Source: Hyposmocoma kahamanoa (taxonomy: Eukaryota; Arthropoda; Insecta; Lepidoptera; Cosmopterigidae). From it: a stretch of DNA of 64,000 bases. How positions within the stretch are numbered: position 1 is the stretch's first letter; each line of letters opens with the position of its first letter. Both the position numbers and the translations under genes were made by a program. Shown here piece after piece: positions 34,601 to 49,600 of the stretch. Below the pieces are notes generated by a model. The model had not been told where the DNA came from. It worked only from the letters and a program-made list of their open reading frames with translations, and searched no databases. The stretch is from NCBI RefSeq assembly GCF_003589595.1, contig NW_020654810.1:8705084-8769083 (forward strand), in the 5' to 3' direction.

Positions 34601-37600
34601 TACTCAAGAAACATGAGTTTTCTTCTGGTGATGAGAGATCAAGGAAAAATAGTACAGTAGAATCAGACTCTGATGATAACATACCTCTGAAACCCAAGTC
34701 GAGTGTCTTAGTGCCACCTGTCGATAAGGAGAGAGAAGCTATAGACATCGCTAGAGAAAAGAACTGGGAAGCGGTTAAACGAAAACACGAGGAAGCCAGT
34801 AAAAAGGAAGAAGCCGAAGCTGCTATAGGTATTCATTTGCTACTGTTTTTTTGCCATCTAATTTTTAATAGCGAAAGAAGTAAATTCGATCTTCTTGGTA
34901 ATCTATGCCTTTTCTTTTTAATTTTTGTAAATTTTTTACATTTCGAAAACATTACAGTTGTGCTATTCTTTTTTTAAAAAATGCTATTTATGAAAGAGTG
35001 TTTTGTAATTTTGATTTTCATTTGTTTTAATTTAATCTTGTGCAATTTTGCATTACATTACTGTGTAAGTTAGTTTCGATGTATTCAAATGTTAATATTT
35101 TAATTTAATATTAAAATAACAGTCATTTATCTTACAAGTTAAGACTGATAAATATATATTTAAAAATAAGTTCTTTTTTTCGCGCCTTTTTTTCATGTGA
35201 TTAATTATTAATTTACACTGAATCTGAACATATCTTTAACAATTGGGCATTCATTTCAGTACGACCGAAACTCAGGAAGGTCGAACGAAGATTAGTACCT
35301 GTTCTAGAAATGTTGTCGGTAGATGAACTTATGGAGACCAACACTTATCAGAAATTTAACAAGTTGATTGAATCCGTCTTTGAAACTATTGAGGATGATG
35401 TCATTATTACTGATGAAATGGGTAAGCAAACAATACTATTAAAAATTAAACACATTATTTTGTTCACTTTTGAAGGCAGGTACCACCAAAGTCTATCTCC
35501 TCTTCTATTGTTTCTTAACCTCTTAACGCAAAAACACGAGATATAAGATTGAAGCCATCTTTGTGCGTCTATGGCATCGCAGTTCGCAAACAGATAGACT
35601 GATCTCAGTAGTTTTTTTTTATTGAAGGCTGATTGATTCGCGATTATTCTTAGCTGATTATTGTCACTTAGTATAAGAATCAGGGATTTTTTTTTAAATT
35701 TTATTTAAGTGTGGCTATGTTTGATTTTATACAACTTACACACACTTGCGTACGCACTTACACACGAACACACATTGTTTTCTTGTTATATGCTACGCTT
35801 TATTTTGTAATATGATCATATTTTTTAAAATAATATTAAGTTCTTTATACACTTAAAGGGAGTGAGCCTGGTGATCTGTAACACAGGTCCCCAACCTAGT
35901 ACAGACTTCAGCTCTCAGTAAGGAACTTGTTATTATACATGAAATGTAACTACTTATACCTTTCAGAGAGAAATAAAGCATTTTGTATAGTATTGTATAC
36001 AGTTAGCAACTAAAGTAGTATTTTAGTTGTATTCTAGACAATGACTGCATTTATCATAGAACAGTCACTGCCTTACACAAGGGTGCAGTTAAGCTCACAG
36101 AGTACTTAACGCATTTAAGCGATAGATTTAAAAACATCTGCTCCACTAGCTATCTAAGAGCTCCTGATGTGATTTTTTAAATGTATTGTTCATTTAAAGT
36201 TACTACAATGTTACATGCTATAAATTAATTTGGTGAAGATCTTATCTAATTGCACAACTAATTATATTTGCAAAAACAATGTAAAGATGAATGTAAACTT
36301 AAAATACAATAACTAATAAACAATACAAAAAAGAGCAATAAATACAAGAGAATTACTGTCTCGGGCAGTATCAAAGTGAATGGGAAAAAATTTATTTATT
36401 TAAAGTTTAATAGTCTTGTTTCACGAAATTTGTGTAGCCGAAATAGGTTTGTCTATGTAATTGTGTGTGAAGCCGGCAAATAATGACCCTTAATAATGAT
36501 TACATTTAATGATTTAGTCATCAAAATGGAATGTCATAGATCTGTGTTTCTTCGTTATTTTTTACATTTCCATGGCGCTTAGTGGAAATAACAAATTGAT
36601 ATTAGTTTACACGCCAGCTAACAAATGAAAACAAATATCTTTATTTTGTATGTACTCAAATTACACTTGAAATCGTTATTTATATCAATTCAAAAACCAC
36701 TACTCCTTAACAGGTCAATTTCAACTGAGAATATTTTTTTTTGTGTCATTCACAAATATTTCATAGGTGGAAGTATACCGTGCATTCGTATCATCCCTGT
36801 AATAATTGATTTTATAATAAGCTTTTCTTATAACTTTTTTCTGATAAATTTTGTACATTTTAAAATGTATATTAAGTCTAAGCATAGAGTCGCAAGTTTA
36901 TTTTTGTTTCTAAGATTAAGGTTATGCCTGTCACTGTTTTTCGGAAATGATGCTACATTTTTACGAACATACGATATATTTTCAAATATAAAACAACTGA
37001 GTCAAAACGTTTGAATCTTTAAACCATTCCCTTAAAGTGTCATGGCATCCTAATTTATAAATTGCATGTACATCTCTTTTTTGTAGCACAAATATTGTTT
37101 GAATGTCTGCAGCTCTCCCCCCAACAATATGCTTAAACATGAATTGCGGATGCGTTGGGTAACATGGTCAACATCACTTGCATGTGGTCCTTCTCATCCG
37201 ATCCAGATGACAAACACTTTTCGTCTGATTGTAGCCTCATGGTGTTACAGCTTATACATCTATTTAATCTTTTAGAGGGCACAGATATACCAGAAGAATT
37301 ACTCCTACCACGTTATCAGCTTCAAGAACTATGTTCCGAAGCGGCAAAGCTGAAGAACCTGGGTGCTATGGGATCTATCCCTTCCGACAGATTAGTTCGG
37401 CTATTAAACTTGCTGGAGAAAAACATAAGGGCTGCGGAAAAGATGTCTTTGGTTGGAGACCCTGTGAGTACACTTTTGTAGAGACTACTTGTCTTTTTCT
37501 ATGTATAAGCTAGCATTTTCTTACCTTCTCGAGCTACCCTATCCCTTTATCACTTCATCTTTTCACGATTGGCACATATTGTAAATGACATTGTTTTTTC

Positions 37601-40600
37601 GGATCTAACCGCGTGTATTTGTAATTTCAAACAAATCAACGTTACAAGCTCTTTACAGGTTAATCAGCTGTGATAGTAAAGAGCCCAAAACATTTGTTTG
37701 TTTAAAAAAAAAAGGCAGTTTACATCATAAATTTGTCCATTTCTAATTAATTTACAATGGTTTAAGTATCTACAATAACAATTTTCACGTCTATAATACT
37801 TAATCTGATTTAGTTCTTTTAATTATAGCATAAACATTTTATAAAAGTTAATTTATTAACATAAATTGGTCCTATTGGGAATCAAACCCGGGACCTCCTC
37901 ATCGAGCGCCCACAGTGTAAACCGTAGAATCACCGAGATCGTCGAAATCTAATAAACTTTTACATGGTTCTACTTAGAATTTTGTGTTCATATGTTGTGG
38001 CTTAAATAATGCAATTTACTTAACATTGTACTTGTAATGCAATTTTCTTGCCCTTTGTATTGTAAAAAATGAAACGTAATTATATAACACAACTAATTTT
38101 ACAGGAGGACAGTGAAGAAATGCGACAAATATGGATCGAATCAGCGCTCGAGCGAGTTATGTGTGCGTCTGATGCTTGCTTAACGGCCCTGTACATAATG
38201 ACGTCACCGAGCATGCCCAAACGGGTGTTCCTAGAGGACGTGATAGATAGGATCGTTATGTTCATAAAATTCCAACTCAATAACACTATTTACTGTGTCT
38301 ACGATCCCGTATATAGCATTCAGACCACTTCTAAAAAGAAAGGCAAAGGTAAGTAGTCAGTTCTCTTTGAAGTTTAATTTCTATTGTATGATTAGTGTTT
38401 ATAGCAAACTTATTATTTACCTCTCTTATTGGAATATTAGGTTAATTATATCTTTATACAAGTATCATCATCAACTTACACGCCTCCACTGCTGGACATA
38501 AGCCTCCTCTAGAGCACGTCAACTGTCCCGGTCTTGTGCCGCCCGCATCCAGTCACTGCCGGCCACCTTGCTCAGGTCGTCCGTCCATGTTGCCGCAGGG
38601 CGTCCCACACTACGTTTTCCTTGATGTGGTCGCCATTCCAGAACAAGTCTGCTCCATCGCCGATCAACCCTCCTGCAGACATGCCCGACCCACTGCCACT
38701 TAAGCTTACTGATTTTGCGGGCTAAGTCGCACACTTTAGTTCTCTGATGTATGACCTCGTTAGGGATTCGGTCCATTAGAGAAACCCCAAGCAAAGCTCG
38801 CTCCATCGTACGCTGAGCGACCTTAAATTTGTGGACGAGGCCTGTTGTTAATGTTCACGTCTCGGCTGCGTAGGACATAACTGGTAGAACGCACTGGTAT
38901 AAATGCCTTAGTTTTTAGGCTTTGTGGGGTTGACGACCTGAAGATGTGACTAAGCTTCCTAAATGCCGCCCAGCCCAATCGAATTACAATACATTACAAG
39001 TATATATAATTAATATTTATTTGTATGTATGTTTGCGTACGACATTGCCTTCAAATTACATTTGCAGTTGTCATCCCGTAAAAAGTCATAATAACTACAC
39101 AATTACAAAATCTTGTTTCACTTTGCATATGACTATTCCTCCACAGTGGACGGTCGCAAGCGGCGCGGCGGCGGCGCCGGCAACGTCTCACGGCGGTACG
39201 GCGGCGGCTCAACGCGCGCTGTTCGAGAACTATACACTCACGCGCATGAATGTGTTACATTACTCGCCGAGTTGCTAGCCGCTCATCACTTAACAGATAC
39301 CACCGTGCTCCATGCCTCGACGGTTGGAGTGTCCCCTTTCTTTGTAGAAAACGTCAGCGAGCTACAGTTGTCTGCGTTGAAGCTTGTTACAACAGTTTGT
39401 ATACAATATTTTCAAATTAACACTGATTCGATAATATTACTATTCTAAGTATAAATGGTTACTTTGTATAGAGTTGCATGCTTATGAAAGTTCTACCGTG
39501 TCAAACCAAAACTCTAATATCATAAACAGTATTTTAAGAAAAAGCTGCAAAAAGGATTTATCTGTTTTTTGTAATTTTAACTTTATATATTAGATACGGA
39601 AGAATTCTATGTAGTCATTATAATTTTACTTAACAAAATAAGGTATTTCTATTTAAAACTGCGTAAATTTCTTTCCCTTGATAACAGTTGAAAGAGCCGA
39701 AAGTCTTTTTACGTTTCACATGATAGAGTTGTATGTATCTTACGAATCTTAACATTTACATTAATGGACGACACGATAGTTGTTCTTGATTGTTGCATTC
39801 TCATTACCATTCAACCCTTAAAATGCAGGGCGGTACCTATACCTCTTAGATGCTAGGTCTAATTAATAACATTATTTACAGATATTCACAAAATACGAGC
39901 AACACCGGCGTCTCCTGCTAGAAGACATTCTAGCCTCCATAGCGCGCATTCCAAGCTCGAAACACAATCTGCGATCGTTCCAACTCAACTCGGACCAGCA
40001 CATCCAGATGTTGACAGCACTAGTGTTGCAACTCGTGCAGTGTGTTGTCACCCTGCCTGAGACACTTTGCAAGACTCAGGATAAGGCTAAAGATAAGGAA
40101 CAAGGAGAAAGTGACAATAAAAAAGTAAGTTGTAATAATAGTTATAAAACATTCTAATTATGATTATATATTATTTACTAATAGTAGAGCTCCCTGTGAA
40201 AGAGTTCGTCCAGGGAATTACTGCCACCTTACCTATTTCTGCCGCCAAGCAGTAATGTCTGCATTATTGTGTTCCGGTTTTGATGGGTGCGGGTGCTGGT
40301 GAAATTACAGGCACATGGGACTTGTCAACTTATGCCTCAGGGTGACGAGCGCAGTGGCAGTGCCCCTCAGATTTTTGCGATTTAACTTTTATGGACAGGC
40401 ATGTAGCTTACCATCATCTTATTATAAATATAAATATAGATGTAATGTCAAGATAGAAATCATAACTATATAGTAGTAGAAAAATAAAGAAACAACCAAT
40501 TGGCTAATTTTTGGTTTTATAGAGCGTCATCTCTGTCAATCATACTTGTGTCACAGTATTACAGTATCTTCGTTGTTAAAGTTCGGCGAGACCGCCGCCT

Positions 40601-43600
40601 GTGTACGTACGTACTTGCGCTGTCGTACGCAGATATTCAATGGTTGTCACAAAACGGAAAAATAAAAAATGTGATTATTATTATAACGGAATCATTTATT
40701 AACAATCATTATTATTTATCAATACACAACACAATACTTATTAAATATTTACAAGTGTTGTACTTCCAAATATTACATGACACTTTACTTTTAGGTGTTT
40801 TTAATTTTCTATCATTATATTTTCACATTTGGATGAACAATTTAATCATAAAAGTCAAATAATTATTTTAAAACATTGTTGTAGATAGCCTCAAAAATAT
40901 TTGAAAATAGTTGTTTGTTGCGTATATATTCCGTTATTATTCATCTGATTACGATAAAACTTTCGAAGTTCAGAATGCGGTCAGAACTCTGAGTGCTTAA
41001 TAATTCCGGGTTGTATTCTTGGTAAAACCAATGTATAATCTGTTGTATAACCATTGTACAAGAAAGTATAAAACCGGTTAGGTTAAAATTCCAAAGCAAT
41101 CACTTAATAAATGGAATAAGTAACTCTTTCACGCACATAATTTTAAAAATTTCCACTTGATATCTCACCACTTTTTTCAACAATATTCATTTAATAACGT
41201 CTTTAAATCGTATTTGAAAAATTTTAGTCAAAAGAGTGAGGTTGTTTTTAAATATAGCCAATAATATGTCCAGTAATATGACCAGTCTGTGGTTGCTCAG
41301 TGCTGTTTGGGAAAAATCATTTGGTTCATTCAATGCAAATTTTTGTAGACGAATAGTAATTCGTAAATTTTAGTCACAATCAGAGATGGACAAGCGCCCG
41401 GGTTTTTACTTGGCGCTTTGTTCACGCCGCCGGGTTTCAATACGGTTAAACAACTAAATATTTGTTATGGTTATTAATACAAAGATCAAACATTCAGAAA
41501 AAATTCCTTCGATCCGGCCGGATTCAAACCGACGTCTTCTAGCATATCGTGCCAGACGCTATACCAACTAAAACTAGAAAAAAGCCACGGAACGAACCAG
41601 CGGACCTCACGAATTTTTCTATGTGTTGGTTGTCGTGTCTTTGTATTTTGTTTTTCAACGACTTTTTAGTCGTAACGCCATTTATGAGAAATCTATGAAA
41701 GTTTTATCACCCAGTTAGATACCTTAAAATAGCTACCGGCCCTGGTGAGAGATGTCGCTATTCACTGTATTTTAAATTTTTATTGAATTGATATTCAATT
41801 ATTTTTTGTGAAATTACTCTACTAGTTTGTTATGATTATTAATACAATAATGTTATTTCACATAAAATAATTGAATATCAATTCAATAAAAATTTAAATA
41901 ACTAAATATTTGTTGTAAAACGAGTTTTGTTTGAATTATATGATATAAAATATTTATTTTTGATTCGATCTGATGAATCGATTCGCTAGAATATAGCGTT
42001 GAAATAAATCGATACAAAAAATCGTTAGATCATGTGCACTAGAGTCGATCTTCATAAAAATCGAATCGTGCAAATATACATCCTTAGTGGACAAAATCCA
42101 CAGAATTGCAAGATGGGTATTGTGGAGAGTTGCTTTCTCGTCTAAAAAAGATTTTTTACATCGACATTTATGGATGAAATATAAGTATGGAATATAATAC
42201 AAGTACCGTATTCGTCGACTCCGTCGACAATTTTGGGCCGAAATGAATTAAAACCAGGCACTACGGGTAAAAACCCCATTAGAACCCGGGTAAACCTGAG
42301 CCCACCGCTGAACACAGTTGAAGGAGTATTTAAGTGTAAAGTATTAAAGGAGGTTTAGAATCAAACTCCAACAGCAATGTTTCAATTGAAATAACGAATG
42401 TTTTACTCAACTCGATCCCTCGCCCAATCAAACACTTATCAGCCATTGCGGCAAGAGACACCACAAACACACTATTTGCAAGTCAATTGATTATTTCTTA
42501 TTTGGAATCGACAACAACCGCGATTTAAGAATTTGATAAATTAAACTTTCGCACATATTTTGGAGTTTTTAAAACAAAGCTAACTATTGTATATAATCTT
42601 TACTTGTAGTAATTCTTTCATTTTAAAATGGGGAGTCCCGACCGACGCTAAGTCCACCATTTTGTTTATTCGTTTACCAGCCATTCATCACTGATTCTTG
42701 CATGTGTTTGGTTGCTCTGCTTCTTTCTATGCTTTTGTTCCAGAATTCTTCCCCTTACAATAATATTTTTCTAATTCTATGTATGAAATATCATCACTCA
42801 GTATCGAATCACATATTTTTTGATAGTGATCAGCAGCGAAATCGTAAAACGAACTGTTATTCCAACTGATTCAATTAAACAAATCGATTCATTCAATTAA
42901 TTCATCGATTTGTAGTTGGCAGTACAATTTGGCCATCACTAAACCGTCTATGGCCGGACCAGCGATCTGTTTATTTACTTTTCTTCTAAAATAGATTGGA
43001 ACGAAGTATAGGAAAAATATTTCTTCTGAATTGTTTCTTGTCCAGACAAGACGTGTTCTGGGTAGTGCCCCTGAAATTCATATCGTTACCCTGGCACTCG
43101 TAGTGCAGGGAACTTAGTATTAAGTCACAAGGAATTGGTGTGATGGTCTGGTGACGTTATTTTAATGTAAACAATTTGTTTCCAACCTCCCGCCATATAA
43201 AATTAATAAAATAAACAACACATGCGCGACTACAGTGACAAACTCCACCACCAAAAATATACCCGACACGTGTTTCGCCTCTACGAAGCTTCCTCAGGAG
43301 TTGTCGATTGTTCGACTCTCAGCTCAAGAATAAATTTCTTTTGGTGGGAAAATTAACTCCATGAAAAAAATATTCAAATATACGCAAGCCCAGCCTTTTA
43401 ACCCGATTTGACTAGGTTGGCGGAGTAGCAAAATAATTTACTTCCATTTTTAACCGACTTCAAAAACAAGTGGAGGTTCTCAATTCTACTGTGTTTTTTT
43501 TTATATGTCACGCGATACTTATATGAGAACCGATTTTCATTATTCCTTTTTTTGTTGGAAAGAGGGTACCTCATTAGTGGTACCATTTAAGTTTGAAGGA

Positions 43601-46600
43601 AATATTCCACCTCCAATGTAGGAAACTAAAGGATGAATGCGGTTTCGCGCACTTCCCGGTAACCGGTTTCCATAAAACTTGGTAAACAGATGTAAGTCCA
43701 TGAATTTTTGAGGTTGGTTTTTTTAGTATTTTGTAGTGAGATCATTATTAAACTTGATTTCAGCAAAGTAACGCCGTATCTATTTTTTTTTTACAGCACA
43801 TGGACAAAGATCTCATGATAATATCAAAATACGAGGCAGCGATCAGCGTGGGTGGAACATTCCTCACGTCGTTCCTGAACAAGTGTCGCAGTCGCAACGA
43901 AGAGGTTGACTTCCGGCCCCTGTTCGAGAACTTCGTGCATGATCTTCTGACCACTGTCAATAAGCCCGAGTGGCCTGCCACCGAACTGCTGTTGAGCTTA
44001 CTTGGGACTATGCTAGTAAGTGGCTTATCGTTACTTTGAACTCAAATGACAAACCCCATCTATAAATACACTGTTGTTGCTGTGCCTGTAGGTCAAGACA
44101 TTATGTGAACTACTACAACTACTAAAAACAAGAATTCGCACTTATCACGACGTTAGGATGGTTAGAATGTTAGACACATCCAGCAGCTTTCATCGCTTAT
44201 TGACACACCTGTTTATGTACTATAATAAAGGTTTTTGTCCCTACCAGGTGAAGTACATGTCCGACAAATCAATGGAGATGTCAGTACGGGTGGCGTCGTT
44301 GGAATATTTGGGTCTGGTTGCAGCGAGGCTGCGGCGGGACAGTGTCCACTCGCGTGCAAAGTTGTCCACCATGGACGCCGTCGTACGGGACATCCGCGCC
44401 GAAGAGGAGAAAGATGGAAACCAAGCACAAGGCCTTACCTCCGGTCTTGATGAGGACGAAGAAAGAACTGAATTCCTACAACGAGTACTCTTAGACTACC
44501 TGGCTATAAACGGTCAAAAAGACCAGGCGTGGAACTGTTCGCGGCATTTCTACATTACACAGTGGTACAGAGACATGGTAGTTCAACCAAAGAGCTCATC
44601 GCCGACTAAAAAGAAAAATAAATCCAAGAAACGGCATAAAGATGACACCAGCGAAGAAGAGTCTGACGCTGATGACGACAGCGATAGCGGCATCAAAGAA
44701 TCCAAATCTGATAAAAAGCATGCCACGAGCGCTATTGTCTCAGCCGAGAAGTTCAAGATCATTCAACGGCGGAAACATTTCCTTTTAGACAAAATTCGAC
44801 CGTTTAGGTATCAGGGTGGGACCCAAGTACAAGTTATGCAATCTTATATAGACTACAGTGGAGCAGAGTTGATCTCGCAATATTTGGCCTCTAAGAGGTC
44901 GTTCTCGCAGAGTTTCGATAAATATCTGCGGAAAATATTGGTGATATTATGTGAAAATACGATAGCGATTCGCACTAAGGCGATGAAGTGTCTCGCTATG
45001 ATCGTGGAGGCGGATCCTTCAGTGTTGGCGAGACCTGATATGCAGATTGGTGTGAATCGATCGTTTCTAGACCAGTCGACCGCAGTGCGGGAGGCTGCCG
45101 TCGATTTGGTCGGGAAGTTCGTGCTCAGTCGGCCCGAACTCATCGACAAGTATTACGGAATGCTCTCGAATAGAATATTGGTGTGTTCTCCTTTACATTC
45201 ATTTGAATACCTCCAAGCAAATAGTAAATTATTCACATAAATGTTTTACATCATTTCTTTCACAGGACACTGGTGTATCGGTGAGAAAGCGTGTGATAAA
45301 AATCCTCAAAGACATTTGTATAGAATGCCCCGAGTTCCCCAAAATCCCTGAGATTTGTGTGAAGATGATTCGGCGGGTGAATGATGAGGAGGGTATTAGA
45401 AAACTGGTGATGGAAGTATTCCAAAACATGTGGTTCAGTCCTTGTCCAAACTCGACACGGCCAGGCATGCTTGACATGACCGCAGCCGCCGCAGACCCGC
45501 TCACGAGGAAGGTCCTCAACATCACAGACGTCGTCATATCGTCCAGAGATATAGGGCTGGAATGGTTCCAGCAGCTACTTATGAGCGTGAGTGTTTACTA
45601 TTCTTTCTTGTATTTAATGGTTCACATAATAGAAAAAAGACGTAAATTTTACATTTTCTTTTAGTTATTTAAACCAAAGGAGGACAAGGACGACTCTACA
45701 AAAATTATATATCAGCCGCCTAAATCGCTTTTAGTAGCGTGCCAGCAAATAGTGGATTGCCTTATTGAAAATTTGCTGCAGTTGGAAGAAAGCAGTGCTG
45801 AAGGTAAAATATCCTAATGTATATTAATTGTTATAAGACAAAGACGAGGTAACGACTGGGTGTAGAAGCGAGATAAGGGCGGCATAACTGCACCTCGCTT
45901 TGTCAGCACTGCATAATGTTACTATAGCATAGCTGGAGCAGAAAATATTTATGTGAGTTTTTTTCCAGGTTCTGGATCGTCACAACGCATTTTAGCGTGT
46001 CTGTCCACGCTGCATTTATTTGCGAAAATCAGGCCGCAGCTGCTCGTTAACCACGCGTTAACGTTGCAACCATACCTCAGTTTGAAATGCCAGGTGAGTG
46101 ATAAACTTGTCATGTTTATTTGTGTATCTTCGTTTCCTTTAAACGTAAACGAATCTGTATTACGGGTATGAGGCGGATAATCTCCGCCAAGTCAAAAGTT
46201 AATCTGACTTTAATAGAGGATTGTTATCATTAGTCGTACGAGCTAAAAAAAAAATTTTTTTAAATGCTTACATTTTATATCAGTGTTTACTCTTACGACA
46301 ACCTCGGTAGCCCGACAATTTATACTGTAGGCGCTGGATGAGTCTCGAATTCGATTCCCGGTAGGACCAATTTGGGAAACTTTTCTGAAATTGGTTCTGG
46401 CCAGGGTATTCTATGCTTCCTGGCTGCATTTTTTGGCCATAGATTCGATGTACCTGCCAAAATTAAAATTGGACGACAGGTCCATTCCAAGTAACTGGAG
46501 ACGGTCAGCTATCGGTATGGATATATCATGAAAAGTCGGAGTCACCTCAATGGGACTCCGTTTTGTAGATAATACACACGCCTGCGTTTTGGCAGCATTA

Positions 46601-49600
46601 AATTTGACAAGATTGGCATCGCCCAAATCTGAGACTGCCTTGAGTGTCAAATTCAAACAGCTAACCATAGACTCTCGACAAGACTGAATTTCCTCTCCAC
46701 TGACCCTTGCATTGGTCAAGTACCTAGCTACAACTGTGCTATCATCAGCATACGCATAGGTACTTGGAATTAACATATCATTGATATACAGCCGAAAGAG
46801 TTTTGCAGACAGTAAGGAACCTTGAGGAACTCTCTCTTTAGTATCTGTCGGCTGATGTTCGGAAAAGTAGCCTTCTAGAATAGAATAACAGTATCTCGCG
46901 TTTTATGTCGCTCTCTCGCAAGTCGCGCTCTGTCGTGCTAGCGCTACTGGGATCAGCGAGACAAGGTCCGCAACCTCTAAATTGGTTTTTTTAAATCTAA
47001 TATAGTGTCAGTTTTATTATATTGAATTTTTCAGGTGACAATAAAACTTTAGGTGCCAATATCTTGAAAGTTACCTACCAAAATGCAAATGCTTAACTTA
47101 TGAGAACAGTGTGATAGTCTGGCACATTTTAACTAGTTAATTTATTTCCAGAACCAGTATGAACAACAAATAATGTCAACGGTGGCGGCCACACTTGAGT
47201 TAGTTGTACCCCTTATGGAGCACCCTAGTGAAGTGTTTCTAGCTCAACTTGAAGAGGATGCAGTGAAATTGATATTACAACGGGGACAACTAGTAATCGC
47301 TTCGTGCATCGCCTGCCTTGCCGCCATTGTGAACACTCTTACGCACAACTACAAACTTATCAGGGATGTGTTTAACAAGTATCATGGTAAGTAAACTAGG
47401 TAGATTGTTACTAGAAAACCGCCTACTATACGTTGTCTTTTTTGTCGAATTTTGTTATTTGAGTGAGTGCAGTGAGTTCAGTTTTCATTTTAATTATGTT
47501 TTAAAATAGAATTCAAAGCATGACATACATATTTTAAAACAGTTGCGAAAACCTGGAACACTTTTCTACGAAACACCGACGGATATAATGTGTGTCATAG
47601 CTATTTTTTCATTGTGCCGTCGTCGTTTCATTGTTCTTATTCATCTGTGGGAAATTTGGATAAAAAAGGCAGTTCAAGAAGAGCGTACCTTATCGTACTT
47701 TTAGTACCTTTTGCTTGACTTCTATTTGTGAGGGGTTTACGTGAGGAAGTCTGTTCTTTGTTTAGCAACCGATTTTTACCATTTCCCATATGACGTGTTA
47801 AAAAGACGGTAGAAATTTTCGAAACGTCCAGTGGTCGTTGTATGGAGTGTAATCTGTAAGAATAAATTCCTACTCGCTAGGCGTCCTACTCCAATGGAAG
47901 CACAGTTGGCAACGCAACCCGGATGTGACGCGGACGGCGCACACGCGGCCGCATTTCCGGCGCGCGCTATTTATTGTAGGACTATTGCTGCGCTACTTCG
48001 ACTTCACTGACCCTCAAGTCATAGAAGGGTTGCCGGTGAGTTATCATAACTAGATAGTTAAGTGTTCTAAGTTACCTGGGCTACAATAATGTCCACTTGC
48101 ACTAAACTTAAGTATGTCTTAAACCAATGCTTGCAATGCAAAAGAAGCTCTTAATACACTCTTAGGGTCGTATTCTAGAACTCTACTCGATGCTCAAGTC
48201 AGGATTTGAGCAGACTTGAGTATGATTTCAAGCACTGGAAATACGACCCTAATGGCAAAAGGACTTGAGTATGATTTTCAGTGCTTACTGCAATACTCAA
48301 ATCCTGACTTTAGTATTGAGTAGAGTTCTGGAATACGACCCTGAAACTGCCTTCGTGGCCGAACGGTTACCATGCTGGACTATCACGCAGAGGTCCCGGA
48401 TTCGTATTATTATAGTGTTCGTATAATATTTGTATGGCCTACATTTATTTCTCCCGTAGGTTTGGGTGTAATTTGTGGTTTTGTTTTGTTGTGTCCATGG
48501 CACCCGCGATCCAGGGTTTCCCTAGTGCGGGGCTAAGAGTGTGTGCGTAAACAAAAACTTTGTGTTAAGAGATCAAATTAAGCATCGGTTTAAGACGTAC
48601 TTAGGTTTAGTGCACGTTGACATTGGTATCTTTTAGCATGTCAATAGCGGTAATTCACCCCTTCCTACCACTGTGCGCTTTATTTGTGAAAACGATACTC
48701 TAAAGTGTTATCGTTAGCGTATAGTGGTAGAAATCACCTTGTATATCCGACCTCGGGGGTTGTAAACTTTTAATACTTTGTGGTAATGAAACATATTATG
48801 AATTACATACTTTACCTTTATTTTTTCGAAACATAATAAAAAACGTAATAATATAAATATTAAGCAGAACAGTCACTTTCAGAAACCGATTCCAGTCTCC
48901 AAACCTAAATTTGTATTTTGTATTGTCTTTTGTTATAATGTAATTTGTTATATCTAGCAAAAAAATTACAAATTAAATTAATAAAAAGAATTAACAAAAC
49001 AACATCAAAATTGAAACCTGAATTTTTTCGAATCTCGATCGAACGCAAGCGTACTCCGACAGAAAGTGTAATAGATGTAAATAAAAAGGCGGAAAGGTGG
49101 ATACGCTTCTGTTGTGAAAATAGTTAAAATGAAAGAAGGATAAGTTAAAATTTGCCTTTTTTAGAATGTAAAAAGGCAAATGTTTTTTATTATACATTTT
49201 AGGGGATAAAAGGAAAAAGCTGCTATTGAAATGTTTATAGGTACAAACTATAGATAAGTAACAGTAATGTACGCTTGAAATACACATGCATAGATTCTGT
49301 CCAATACCTACGCGATTGGTATAAAAAAATTAAATTCGTATTTTTTGTGAATTGGAACAGCATCACTTAAGTCAACGCTAAAGACGTTATAAAACAAAAT
49401 TATCATTGAAATTCACGAAATTATGTTTTTGAGACTATGGTTTTTTATATAAACTTGGCATATTTTACGGACATCATTAAAACTTATAAACAATCTTACA
49501 GAGTGACATAAAGGAACAAGTGTACAACTCCCTTATGTTCTTCGTTGGCCTGGAAGACGAAGACTTTGTGTCCAACACACTTAAAGCTCTCGGCTCTGTA

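Larger units (their letters stand above)
40125..43796. other. Nipped-B intron 10
   Basis: 3.67 kb and repeat-rich: family E copy, tRNA-like family D copy, large hairpin and MITE family G are listed separately. Open frames here have no recognisable product. Confidence 0.6.

Noticed and set aside
36625..37014. 129-codon open frame in Nipped-B intron 6
   Set aside because: AT-driven composition, no recognisable motif, sits between two exons whose phases join perfectly without it.
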